From Diogma glabrata (lineage: Eukaryota > Arthropoda > Insecta > Diptera > Cylindrotomidae), in contig OY856186.1 of assembly GCA_963693315.1 (NCBI GenBank), positions 94,762,132-94,826,131 on the forward strand: a stretch of DNA of 64,000 bases. The letters are read 5' to 3'. Positions within the stretch are counted from its first letter, which is position 1; every line of letters starts with the position of its first letter. Of the stretch, positions 46,596 through 58,500 are shown one piece after another. The position numbers and the translations under genes are program-made. The notes under the pieces were generated by a model, which saw only the letters and a list, made by a program, of their open reading frames with translations, searched no databases and was not told the origin of the DNA.

Positions 46596-48576
46596 ATATT
46601 AAATTAATTTTTTTTTCTATTAATATATTATGTATATTTTTCTATTTATAATTTAAATTTCAAAAGATAGATGAATTTACATTCCAAATATTCTTCTCAA
46701 TGAATATTTTTTTTAATTTTATCGACTACTTTGGGTGATTAATAGATATTCGATTATGAATATAAATTATATATTTAGATATATATTAACTAAGAGCTTT
46801 TTGAGTATTTTTTTGATTTTTGAGTGAAAATATATAATTCTTTTTTTTAGATGATAAATTGAGAGATGAGCGAATTCGATATGAATATTACTAAAATTAT
46901 TTGATATCAAAGCTAACAAACAGTAAGAATAGCTTAAGTAAAGTTAGATTAATTGTTAAATTTAGTAATACCTTTTTTATAAGGTAACAGGATATTATTT
47001 TGAGGATGTTGTTGATATTATGTTATGATTATTTTTGAATGATCACATACATCATTATTGAAGATATGATGTATAATTAATATTTTAATTATTAAGAATT
47101 GTTATTTTTTTAGCACAAAAAATCTATTTCACTTCGATAATATTATATTATTTATTATAAGCTCGCTCACTCAGGTTTTTTGTAAAAAGTTTGTGTAAAG
47201 TTTTACAAATATCATAATTTATTTTTGTTTATTGATAGTACGTGTTTTAGTTTTTCTTAAAGTGAAGAAAAGTTGAATTCAAAATTTACGAATCGGTTTA
47301 TTTAGTTTTATTTTCTTAGTCGGGTTAAAATAGGGTTGATGATGTTTTTTGATTATATTTTGAAATTATTATACTGAGGATCTACTCTTGTTTTTGAATG
47401 AAAGTCATTATTTCTAGTCGTTAGTCGTTACTACTCGTTGTTTAATCTTGCTCATGATTCTTGAAGAATTGATCGAGAGTTTGGTGGTATAGAAAGTAAA
47501 ATGGATCTCTTGCCAAAAGACCTTTTACTATCTCGTTTCATTTTCGCAATATTTTTTTTTTCGTAAATTGAACGATCGTGGTTATCGCAAGAAATATTTT
47601 CGGGTTATATTTAAAATTGTGCTATGTCTTATATCAAATATTAACGTGTAGTAATTAAAAATAATTATATTTGTTTTTTGTTATTTACAAACTTTCGTTA
47701 TATATTAATAATTTATTAAGATTTTGTTATTACTAAATTTCTTATTCGGCTAAAGAAAAGTTAAATTAGTGAAATACAAAATTTGTTAAGATCGAGGATA
47801 TTATCGAAGTGACTTGTGATACATTCAAAATATTATTTTCTTTTTTTCAAAGAATTCTAAATGCAATAAATACAATTTAGCAAAATTTATAATGGAATTC
47901 TTATAAAATTATTAATATATGCATATATGTAATGAAATCATTTTTCAAAACTAATAAAAGTTTAAATTAATTCATTTATTAAATATATATTATATTTATT
48001 ATTAAACTAGATTAATGGTATGAATAATTTTATTAATTTGTTTAATAAAATTCTTTATTTTTAAAAAATATACTAAAGTTGATATTTTCATTGTTTTTTT
48101 TTTATTTTTTTTACATAATATTTGCTGAATGTCATCAAATTTTGACTCTGACAACATTAATTTTTATACCTAAACTTTCTTCGAGCTCGATTGCGAGAAA
48201 AACCAGTTTAATTACAACCCAAATGGATAATGTTTGGAAATAATCCTAATTTATCGAATGCTGGAGTAGATCCTCAAAGTTCTGCTGTTGTTAGTTTTGA
48301 GTTAAATCCACTGTGCCATTCTTTTGCATATCATATTTACTACATTTTTCAAACTATTGGCATAGTTTTGTGTAGTTATCCTGAACTGGTTTCTCAATTC
48401 GGTATTAGTATTTCCTAATTTACGCTTGAGTGGATTACTAAATTGTATAAAAACACCAGCCTACTACAGTTGCTGGACCAAAAGAGCAATAAGTGCAACT
48501 CTACCGATGCATAAAATTCTTTCAAAATTATTTCAATAATAACATCACACAAGATTTCGACTAAATATATTACAAA
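46596..48576. other. 3' untranslated region and flank of ninein homologue
   Basis: Extremely AT-rich sequence after the stop codon. Several AATAAA-type signals are present (for example aataaatacaattt near 47866), but which one is used cannot be told. A 62-codon ORF at 48230-48418 is not recognised. Confidence 0.4.
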
Positions 48577-50655
48577 ACGAGCTTGGAAAGTGAGTAATAT
48601 CGTGCGAGTGAGAATCTTGACGCACGAGGCGCCGGAAATCTCACGAGCAAACGATAGAAACTTTCCAGCGAGTTTTGGACACTATTTTTTCCACGACCAT
48701 AAGAATTATTAGACATTATCATTTTTTTTTTTAATTTTATTTTATTTGTTTGGCTTAGGCTTATCACCCACATCACCAATGGATAATGCCGTTTTATGTC
48801 TGACTAGACAATACATCTTTACATTCTTTTTCTTATGGCTTAAATAATTATTCTATGATACTGATTCTACAACTTAATAATTCCTTTTGTTATTTTGATC
48901 CTTCAATGGTAACCTTAGAGTTAATGTAATTACAGTACGAGTATGAGGAAATAAATTAAGGTTTAAAGAATTGTAAATTACATTAGTTTCTAAATTAGGC
49001 ATTATTCTCCATGCGTATTAAATATAGCAATGAATTAATTACTGAAATTGCTAGTAATTACTTAATTACTAAAATTACTGAAGTTTCCAATATTTAATTA
49101 CTAACATTTCCAATCTTAAATATGTACCTTATATTATTCAATATTAGTATGAATTTAAACTTAATGTAATTCAATTAGTTATTATGAGATAAATTTAATT
49201 TGACTAGATTTGCGGCTATTTTTAAATGACATTATCATTAATAATTTATTTTTTAACATCATTTACAAAATTTATCGTAATATTATTATTTTGACAATTA
49301 GTAAATGCTATAGGGCGTGCAATTGTTTGATTCAGATTAGATAGTGTGTTAGTTTGTTCGATAATATTAGTGTCAATAATTCCAGGATTCTTCCAGTCGA
49401 GTTGTTGTATCCTGGAGTATTCCAGTAGTGGATTTTGAATGAGATTGTGATGAATTTACTGCCTGTAAAATGGTATTTGCAACCTGCATCTTGTTTGTTA
49501 GGGATTCATCGATGTAGCTTTCTGCCACGGTGGTGGATTTCCACCCACCGTGGCGTTTAAGCTTGGTAATGTCCCCACCTGCGTCTACCAATATCGTTGC
49601 CGATGACCGACGAAAACAATGGGGGTTTCCAGGTGCAAGTAGGTGACTATTTCTTTTGGCACGAAACCAAATTTATTGACGCCTATTGGCTGCTTGGTGC
49701 ACTTTTTCTTCTGGTAATTTAAAAAGAACCGCTTTTTGTTTGCATCAGATGGTCTCAGCATTGCGTATTTCTTACAATAGTCATAGAACTTGCCAGTAAT
49801 GGTAAATGAACGTGCTTGTTTTGTTTTGGTATCTCGTATGTGAATTAAGGCGGCTGATTTTAAATCTTCCACATCGTCTATCTTTAGTTGAGCTAATTCC
49901 TGTTTTTAACATGCTCCAGTGATGCCAACAATTAACGCAACCTGAAAGAGCATTAAAACCAATGATTTGATAATATTTTTCTTTAAAATTTACCTTTGTG
50001 AACAAATACTTATCGGCTGGAGCTTCATTTAAGAACTGATAAATTTCCTTCGATGTGAGAGTTTTAGATTTTTTTGGTTTGTAACCATCTGATTTTCTCT
50101 TTACTAATGCTCTTAATTTTATATATTCGCTTATGTTCACGTTATGGTAGACAACAAGCGTGATCCGCAGCATGGAATAATGCACCCATAGAATTCGGCT
50201 TTACCTTTTCGGATAATTCTCCAAAATAAGCTAGGAGCACATTTTCTGAAAAAGACGATTTGATATGTTTCGCTTTTCTCCAATCCATGAACTCTGGTTG
50301 TAGCTAATGTTGTACCTCTTTCGGGATTTTTCTGGTAGTAAATTAAGGGAAGTGTTTTGAGCCGCTTCGGTAACATTAGGAAGAGTGCACTCCATCGATG
50401 GATCACTTTCAACCTCGTTGTTATCCAATTTTTTCGGCAATTAACGTAACTTTTTTATTATTGACGTGAAAAATAAAACTTGTGATATATCAACAAGTAA
50501 GCACTAGCCTACTAAAAAGTGAAACAAAAGTTTTAAATTTATAAGAAACACGTTTGTTATAATAACGTACAGTTAAATGATATTGTCAATTTTCGTGAGT
50601 ACTTGATTGTATGGAATATGCTACTTTCGCATATGGTCGTGGGGAAAAATATTAA
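48577..50655 (-). mobile_element. Crypton-like tyrosine-recombinase element, dead
   Basis: Centred on the recombinase pseudogene at 49373-50440. Near the left edge is a GC-rich imperfect hairpin (48577-48683: cgagcttggaaagtgagt against actttccagcgagtttt). A tttttccacgaccata box at 48687-48703 recurs inverted as tatggtcgtggggaaaaa at 50632-50649, which could mark both sides of the element. The boundaries are therefore guesses. Cryptons normally lack terminal inverted repeats. Confidence 0.5.
49373..50440 (-). pseudogene. Crypton-like tyrosine recombinase, broken
   Basis: Minus strand, at least three frame changes. N-terminal core-binding part: MPKKLDNNEVESDPSMEC (50231-50440), then SFSENVLLAYFGELSEK (about 50200-50270). 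Then YKPKKSKTLTSKEIYQFL (about 50040), LIHIRDTKTKQARSFTI (about 49810-49845, holding the likely catalytic Lys), GNPHCFRRSSATIL (HxxR box, about 49590-49630), KLKRHGGWKSTTVAESYI (H/W box and the likely nucleophile Tyr, about 49500-49555). In the segment read as ALIVGITGAC-stop-KQELAQLKIDDVEDL (about 49870-49950), a TAA stop occupies the place where the first catalytic Arg is expected. DIRS elements carry related recombinases, but no RT is seen here. Confidence 0.7.
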
Positions 50656-51621
50656 AACTTATTTTACAACTATTATTTCACTTGCATGTTTTCAAAATTC
50701 TTTAAGTTCAACATAACAAAATCATATATATAATACAGAATTAACGAAAAAGCGTAGCCATATCTTAGAGAAAGTGCGGTGCGGAGAAAATGCGGAAAAG
50801 AAAGAAGAGAAGAGAATATAAAAAAATTAAACGATTAAAAAAATATACGAAACAACAAACTAAACTAAATAAGAAACTTAAATTTTAATATTTTCAATTT
50901 AGTTTATGCTTTGCTTGCGGAGTGGATAGACGTATTATTTTGGATTTAACTTATTTCAGGCTTAAAAAAATATTTGTTTTAAAATTTCAGCTGTGTTTAA
51001 ATTCATTTCAGAAGAAAGTTTCCTTTCTTCTGAATCTTAACTTTTATTTTAGTCATAATTTTCTTTGTTTTTAAATATTTTCTATTGATTAGAAATTAAA
51101 GAAACAATTCATAAAATTGATTTGTTCATTCTTTGCAAAACAAGATAAGCAGGCTACAGAACTTCAATCAATTTGTCAATCAATTCGTTATACCCCTTGT
51201 TCTTATTAATTGTACATTGTTAAGATTATGTCCATTAATCTTAGTCGTGATCTTGATCCTAAAATGATCTTGATCATTTATGTTTTGAAGTTTATCTATT
51301 GTGATTTACAAGAATTAAAATGTCGAAAAAAATTTAACCTTAAACGTTAACAGGCAACGAAATATTTTTTTCAGATCGGAAATGTGTAACATTTAGGACT
51401 TGCCAAACCGTCTTCATTTTTGAAAACCGGTTTTCGGTTTTCAAAAATATTAAAACTGGTTTTTACGGTTTTCAGAACATTCTTTTTACACCTATAAAAA
51501 TTAAATTAGATTGTTAATATTGTAAAACTGGACATTTAGACACAAAGGAAAAATAATATATTAAAATTTATGCGCCGGTAATTAAATATCGCTACCCCGA
51601 CTCGGAACATCTCTTATTATC
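50656..51621. other. AT-rich sequence, nothing recognised
   Basis: Contains short inverted stretches (for example aaccggttttcggttttc near 51424), but no feature that can be named. Confidence 0.45.
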
Positions 51622-51799
51622 TGTTGTGTACTTGTTCTGTTGTTTGGTAGGAAGTATAAGAAAAAACTAAACATGTTAATTCTTTGATCGTCCGAATGCA
51701 ACTGATGAACTGTTTATTCTTATTTCATAATACAATATCAAACTCTCTTTATAATTACATATACAATATCGAACTCTCGTTTTTATTACATATACAACA
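51622..51799 (-). repeat. 3' LTR, 178 bp, of a Ty3/gypsy element
   Basis: Read on the minus strand, it starts TGTTGTATATG and ends GTACACAACA: inverted TGTTGT/ACAACA ends. It lies directly behind a polypurine tract and holds aataagaataaac, a possible poly(A) signal. The other LTR is not in the window. Confidence 0.7.
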
Positions 51800-51812
51800 T
51801 CTCCCCTTTTAA
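51800..51812 (-). promoter_or_regulatory. polypurine tract of the 178-bp-LTR gypsy element
   Basis: The minus strand reads aaaaggggagatg immediately before the LTR start TGTTG: the usual primer site for plus-strand DNA synthesis in LTR retrotransposons. Confidence 0.7.
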
Positions 51813-52504
51813 ATCAATTATATAAATTTTACCCATATCATCTATAGCATATATGTCTAATTTTAATTAACTTTAATTTAACTATAATTCACTTGTCACA
51901 AACATAAATTTAAATTCATTTAACTTTTTTTTCTCTTTTTTATAAACTATTTTCTAAATGCCATATTTTCATATTCATAAAAATTATGGAAAACATATTT
52001 ATTATATTAATATAACTTGTGGTATTCGTTATATTATTTTAAGTATGTTGAGGTTCGTTAAACATCTTTATTTACTTTAACACATTATTTATTTATGTTA
52101 TTTTGGTTATTACATATACTTAATGTAATTACATTATAACTATATAACACACAGAAAACCGGCCACTATTTTGAGTGTAACCTTTTATTTTCACAACATC
52201 ACGTACACTGAATATATATTCGTTTTATTTCTTTCAATTTCTTTCGTAAGAAACTGCAGCGTCAGGCGCTTGGAATATGATATGTTTTTATGAATATACT
52301 TTAATGCTGATAATGTTATTAAAGTATAGTGTAACCCTTATGGTCAATCACTACATTATACTCTATGTACATTCACTACTAACTCAAATAATATAAAAAT
52401 ACTATTATTACTTTGAATACCATCCAGTTTCAGGAAACCAGTTTTACGGATAAGAGGTTTTACTAAATCAAATACAAAATACAAACTACCACATAAACGC
52501 AACC
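51813..52504. other. 3' untranslated part of the gypsy remnant
   Basis: AT-rich sequence between the integrase end and the polypurine tract, with no ORF of note. There is no envelope gene. Confidence 0.45.
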
Positions 52505-53225
52505 TCACTTTACTGTTGCTGTATGTCGCTTTCTGATTACGTTAGAATTTCTACGATAGACAGTGCCGTCATCCAATTCAATCCAATATGATCTGGAAGA
52601 CATATCTAACCGACTGATTTTAGCATTTTGCCAATATTTACCTAATTTTACCCATACTGTCTCCCTTTCAGTGAATTTTCTTTCTGCTCCACTACTTCTA
52701 TTATAATAATATTGATTCCGAAGGCTCCTCACATAATATTTATCAAAATTTGGTAATTCCCTCGATCTATAATAATATTCAATTTTTTCTGGCAAAAAGC
52801 ATCGTGTCCTTCGATTCATCATCATTTCCACGGGAGAGAGGTTTAGTTCCTGAATTGGCGTATTACGATACTCCAATAAAGCTATCCATAAAGCTTTATC
52901 ATCATCCATATATTTCAATAATAACTGTTTTGCTGTTTGCACAGCACGCTCCGCCATACCCTTAGCTTGCGCATACGTTGGATTTGTTGTAAAGATATCT
53001 ATATCTAGAATGTTTCCGAATTTCTTAAATTCTACTGAGTTGAAGGGCATATTGTCAGCAACTATTTACCTCGGCATTCCATGAACGCTAAAAACTGTTT
53101 GTAATTGGGATATTATTTCTGAAGCCGTTTTATTTTTTATCTTTATAATATCTAGGTATTTGGAGAAATAATCCATAATAATAAGGTAGCTTATTTTATT
53201 TAATTCCACCACGTCGATCCCTATC
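52505..53225 (-). pseudogene. Ty3/gypsy integrase, C-terminal part, 5' truncated
   Basis: Minus strand. 53051-53225 reads VVELNKISYLIIMDYFSKYL (first catalytic Asp in MDYFSKY), then a stop just before IVADNMPFNSVEF (second Asp). The ORF at 52505-53050 (181 codons) continues with TYAQAKGMAERAVQTAKQLL (third catalytic Glu), LLEYRNTPIQELNLSPVEMM and a C-terminal RNQYYYNRSSGAERKF / WIELDDGTVYRRNSNVIRKR. Wording is close to the Mag-type gypsy branch. Truncation at 53225 removes RT, RNase H and gag. Confidence 0.8.
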
Positions 53226-54595
53226 AGTAGTCATACAACACCAGACGGGTGAAGTCACTATCGCACTACACATTTGCACAATTTTAGATGTTGATGGGTT
53301 GGAAATGTGTTTGCATTCGTGTGGTGTGTGCATGGAGAGATGGAATGAGTCGTCGTCCAATAAGCGTATAGGATTTTATTCGGATGTGGGGGCCGCGCGG
53401 TGAAGTGGAATGGGGTATATGATAAAACAATTTGTGTTTCAAGGAGAGATTTTCATTTTCAATAAACTGAAGATATTAGTAGGATTAGTAAGAAACTAGA
53501 ATTTATATTTTTCATTGTAGTATTTTTGTTTTGTATTGTATGTAAAATATGAGTGTATAAAATTAAATATGATGTGAAGGTCTTAAGATTTACAGATAGA
53601 TGATTGTGGTATTGGACTGGTCGAAAAAAAAATTATTTGTTGGAATGTATGAATTACAACAATTGTATTTTGCATCCCACAGTGCCTTCCCACATTTAAA
53701 TTTTTACTTCAATGCAAATTGTATGATTCATGAATGAAACTACATATGTAATCTATAATGTAATATAATCGAACTATAGAAAATAGAGGTGGAGCCAAAT
53801 CTACTTGTTATTTCTCTTATCTTATTGTTTTGTTTGTGATGGAATACTACAAGAATATGATTTGATTTTATTTTGTTTTGTTGATGGTATAAAATACAAA
53901 TAATAAAAAAACAAACTATATAAATAGATGTTTGGAGGGACCTTATCCGTATTATGGTGGACGTATCTGTTTCAGCTGCCTTGATGTAATGTCCACTTGA
54001 TTTCTCTTTAATATATGACGGAAAGAAAGTCTTTATGCTGGGGACCCCATGCTAACCCGTAGACTAAGGCCTATTGGGCAGACTTTCTTCCTGTAAAAGG
54101 TTTAAATAAAACTAAACTTTAAACTTTAAGATAAGTTTATTAATTCATTTTTAATTACAATTTTCCTTTAATTTATAGTACAATTGGTATATGATTTCTC
54201 CGCTATATTATATTCTATAAAAATCCCCTCCCAGGTTTATATTTATTATAATAAATTAATCGATTATCCAATTGACGATCGATCTATTAAATAAAGGTAA
54301 TATCGGTCAATTATATATGAAACAAATATATTTACCTTATTCAGCGGAAATTATATTTATTTCCATAAATTTAATATTATTTTCATTTTGTAATATTTTA
54401 GGTTGTAGTCATCAAATTTAATTTTATATAAGCTGAATTACATCATTTTAAAATACATTATGAGAATTTCGATATCTGAGCTAAGTTGAATATACTTAGT
54501 TTGTTCTATATAATTTGTTATTTGTTTTGGTTGATGACTTGCTTAATTATTTACGTTAATTTAATGTGAAGAATAACATATGTATTGTATGTTAA
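53226..54595. other. intergenic, unclassified GC-richer patches
   Basis: 53230-53440 and 53930-54080 are less AT-rich (gtgggggccgcgcggtgaag; ggggaccccatgctaacccg) and look like pieces of unidentified repeats. No ORF is recognised. The junction at 53225 marks where the gypsy remnant was cut. Confidence 0.4.
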
Positions 54596-55420
54596 TGCAA
54601 AATGGACTTCGTCAGACTTATATATATGAATAAAAAACACTTGTTTATAGTTAGACAAATATATAAATCTGACGAAGTCCATTTTGCCTAGCATAAGTGA
54701 CTTCTAACAATTGGAGTATAACAACCATTAGATTTGAGCAAAGTGTTGTTATATGAAAATTGGACGGTTCTGACTAACGGACTCTTGGACTGAATATAAA
54801 TTCTCCTCACTAAAAGATAAATTATTTAGTGCAACTTTTAAATGGAACTTACGCATAACTTCGAAGAGGATTACAACCGTTATATGGCGACCTATGCCAA
54901 ACCGAGCGAGAAGGAACTTTTAAAGCTCATCAAGAGGCAACCGATTTCAATTGAGGAGTATAAATTGAGGAAACCTGTTGTAATTAAAAAACAAAAAACA
55001 AACTTTATTTCTAACAAGCCAAAAAGAGGAGGTCAGCTGGCGAAATTAAACCAAGAAATTGCCAGTTTACATCGATTGATAGTGATTTCGATCGAAGAAC
55101 AAAAAGTTATATTCTTAAAGAAAGCCGCTGAACTGAAGATAGAGAAAAATAAAATAATAAAGAAAAAAAGGATACTAAGAAGTCAGCAAAATTAAACTAA
55201 ACTAAAATTTTATATTAAGCTTATAATAAATATGAATTTCATAAACTTTCTTTCGGTTTGTAATAAATTATATTTATTTTCACATATGTTTTTTGTTATC
55301 GTGTGAAAATGATTTTGCGGTTTGTTTACTTTAGAATATAATGGAAATTTGTTGTTTATTTTATGTGCGGTCATTGTAAGATTTTGTAGGAGTTAAGGGA
55401 TGATGTGTAGATACATTACA
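54596..55420 (-). repeat. 3' LTR, 825 bp
   Basis: On the minus strand it starts TGTAATGTATC and ends CCATTTTGCA, giving TG...CA ends. 54597-54687 is a hairpin with about 28-bp arms (gcaaaatggacttcgtcaga against its inverse, one mismatch). 54842-55195 holds an antisense ORF. Confidence 0.8.
54842..55195 (+). CDS. 117-aa ORF antisense to the gypsy LTR, unknown
   Basis: Starts MELTHNFEEDYNRYMATYAK and ends KKRILRSQQN. It is rich in lysine and isoleucine, basic, without signal peptide or membrane segment; heptad-like spacing in the second half (LAKLNQEIASLHRLIV) may form a coiled coil. It is read from the strand opposite gag-pol. The copy in the other LTR (61498-61716) is frame-shifted after VVIEKQKQ. 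No family is recognised. It could be a chance ORF; two LTRs of one element cannot show selection. Confidence 0.3.
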   Translation: MELTHNFEEDYNRYMATYAKPSEKELLKLIKRQPISIEEYKLRKPVVIKKQKTNFISNKPKRGGQLAKLNQEIASLHRLIVISIEEQKVIFLKKAAELKIEKNKIIKKKRILRSQQN

Positions 55421-55445
55421 CCCTTATTCCTTAAAAAAAAATTTT
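55421..55445 (-). promoter_or_regulatory. polypurine tract of the gypsy element
   Basis: The minus strand reads ttttaaggaataaggg directly before the LTR start TGTAATG. The purine run aaggaataaggg is where plus-strand synthesis would be primed, and it fixes the LTR border at 55420. Confidence 0.65.
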
Positions 55446-55561
55446 TTGCTTTTAATAGAAAAAAAAGTAAAAAATTTTGTTGATTTACTTTAATTAATTT
55501 AATATATCTTAAATCGACTCTAATTTTCATTGTTTATAATAAATGTCAATTATTATTATTT

Positions 55562-58500
55562 TCAATCCTCAATGGGTTTATATTTCTTTAATCTATTTTT
55601 GTGTATTTTCTTAATTATATTGCCCTTTCTTATTTCTACATTTGTTTCCTTAATATCTATGACCTCATAGGGTCCTGAATAGGGTGCATCGAGTTTCTTT
55701 CGATCACCAGCTTTTAACCAGACTAATTCTCCAATTTTCAACTCTATGGGATTTGCGTTTAGATCGTAAGATTCTTTACGTTTGATCTTTGCTAGGTGTA
55801 GGAGTTCATTTGCTTTAGCGTGTGCTTGTTGTAAGCGATATCTTAATTCTTGAACATAGTCGTCAAGATTGTATACCGGTGCACTGGTTGTAAATTTTTC
55901 GTCAGTTGGTAATGTAGCTAATCTACCGAAAATTAGCTCAAAAGGAGAATGGTTTGTATCCGTATGAGGAGTTATATTGTAACAAAATACAAAGTAGGGG
56001 ATCCATTCTTCCCAGTTATAGTCGTTTGTGAATGCAAGTAAGTATTCGTTCAAAACTCTATGATTCCTTTCAATGGAACCAAGTGTTTCGTGGTGATAAG
56101 GTGTTGAAGTTACGTGCGAGATTGAAAAGAATGAACACACGTGTTTCATAATCTCTTTCACAAATTCAGTGCCCATTTCTGTTTTTAAAATTTTGAAATT
56201 TCCATATTTCAGAATGAACTTCTCTACTAAGGCTTTCGCTATTGTTCTCGCTTCTTTATTTTCTAAGGGGATAGCTTCTACAAATTTAGTTAATTCACAC
56301 TGAATGGTTAGTATATACCTGTTCGTGTTTGATAGCCTTAATGGACCTACTGTGTCCATTGAAATGATCTCAAAACTAGTCTTTGGAGTCTCAGTTATGG
56401 TTAATTTTTCTTTTACATGTCTAATTTGCTTATTCTTAGTACATAATTCGCATCTACTTATATAATTTTTAACCAGTTTATTTAAATTTTTGAAAATATA
56501 ACGTTGCTTTATTTTAGCTATTGTTCTTCTAATACCAGCATGACCACCATAATGTTTGGTGTCATGAAATTCTTTTATTATTTCGAGCATTTTATCTTTG
56601 TTTTCAATTCTTAACGGTGCGTCATATATTATAATTTTTAAATTCGTTTGCTTATTTATTTTATTTAAATCCGACTGCAGTTCGGTAAATTTTCTTTTAA
56701 ATTCATTCATATCAATATGAGTAAATATTACATCATTACTCTTGAGCGCTAATTTTCCTATATTCTCTGCATGCATGCTAAATATCAGCTTCTCCAACAT
56801 AAAATCTAAATTCATACGTGGATTATCACTGTATTGTACTAAAACTTCTTTATCATTAATTGATATATAATTATTTTTATCTTTGTGCGCTAATTTATAT
56901 TTTGATTTACATCCCAGTTTCTCCTTCATAGAACCTAAGTTCTTAAGTGGATTATCGCTGTATGTCTGAAATTCATCATTATTATTATCATTCTGCAAAC
57001 TTTCATATATAATAAATTTTAAATTCTTTAGATTCCTCACTTCAGATATCGAGGTGCAGTTCCATGCATAAAGTTGGCCACCCTTATCCATCTCTGCGTT
57101 GTTATTTCTCTCGACGTCTGTTGTTTCCTCCTTCTTCTTCATTGCTCTCGTGACGATATTTACCGTTGTAGGTATCATGGCTTTTAATGTTTCAGAATCA
57201 ATTTTTATCCTCGATAATGCATCAGCATTAGTGTTGCTTTTTCCTTGTTTATATATAATTTCGAAATCATAGTCTGACAGATCTAACCTTATTCTAGTTA
57301 ATTTCGATGAAGGGTTTTTGTGTGTAAACAGACTGATCAAAGGTCTGTGATCCGTGACTACTTTAAATTTTCTAGCGTAAACATATGGTCTGAAAAAATT
57401 GATTGCCCAATGTATAGCAAGCAATTCTTTCTCAATGACCGGTTTATTAATCTCATGTTTGTTCAGTGATCTACTTGCGTATGAAATAGGTAGATCCTTT
57501 CCAATCTCACCCTGTGAGAGTACTGCTCCTAGAGCGTAATTTGAAGCGTCGGTTGTTATTACGAATATTTCATTAAAATCTGGATATTTTAATATAGGTG
57601 GGTTGATCAATTTTTCTTTAAGCATTTTGAATGCTTTATTGCATTCATCTGTCCAATCGAATGTTGCATTTTTCTTCGTTAGGTTATTCAGTGGTTTGGC
57701 TATTTCCGCGAAGTTAGGAATGAATCTTCTGTAGTAATTACAGAATGCTGTAAATCTCTTTGTTTCATCTGCACTAATCGGTGTTGGATAATTTTTAATG
57801 ACTTCATACTTCTTTGGGTCCGTTTTAATTCCCTCGTTAGTTATAAGATGTCCCAAATATGTTACTTCAGTTTTAAGGAAATTACATTTCTTTGCGTTTA
57901 ATTTTAGATTATATTCCCTTAATCTTTCGAATGTTTTGATTAAGTTCATGTTGTGATGTTTCAAACTACATCCAAATATAATAATGTCATCAACATATAA
58001 GAACGCCTCAGCCTCTAGACCTGCTAGTGCAATCGTTAGCATACGTTGAAAACTGTTCGTTGAAATTTTTAAACCAAATGGTAATCGTTTAAATTGGAAT
58101 TGACCTTTATTTGTCGAAAATGATGTTAAGTGTCGTGATTCTTTATCAAGTTCTATTTGATGGAATGAACTCGTTAAATCTAGCGTCGAAAAATATTTAG
58201 CTCTGCACAGATTGTCAAGGATGTCATCCAATCTTGTTAGCGGGAACTTATCATCCATGATCTTCTTATTTAGTTGTCTAAAGTCGACCACTAACCTGTA
58301 GCTTGCTTGATCGTTTGCACTCTTCTTCGGCACTATTAGTAAAGGTGAATTGTAGTTGCTACGTGATACCTCTATCACGTCTTCTCTAATAAGCTTGTTT
58401 ACTTGCTTATCAATTTCTTCTAAATGCGCTTGCGGTAGCCTATAATTCTTAATATATACTGGACTATTGTCCACCACTGGAATTGTTTGTTTATAGAAGT

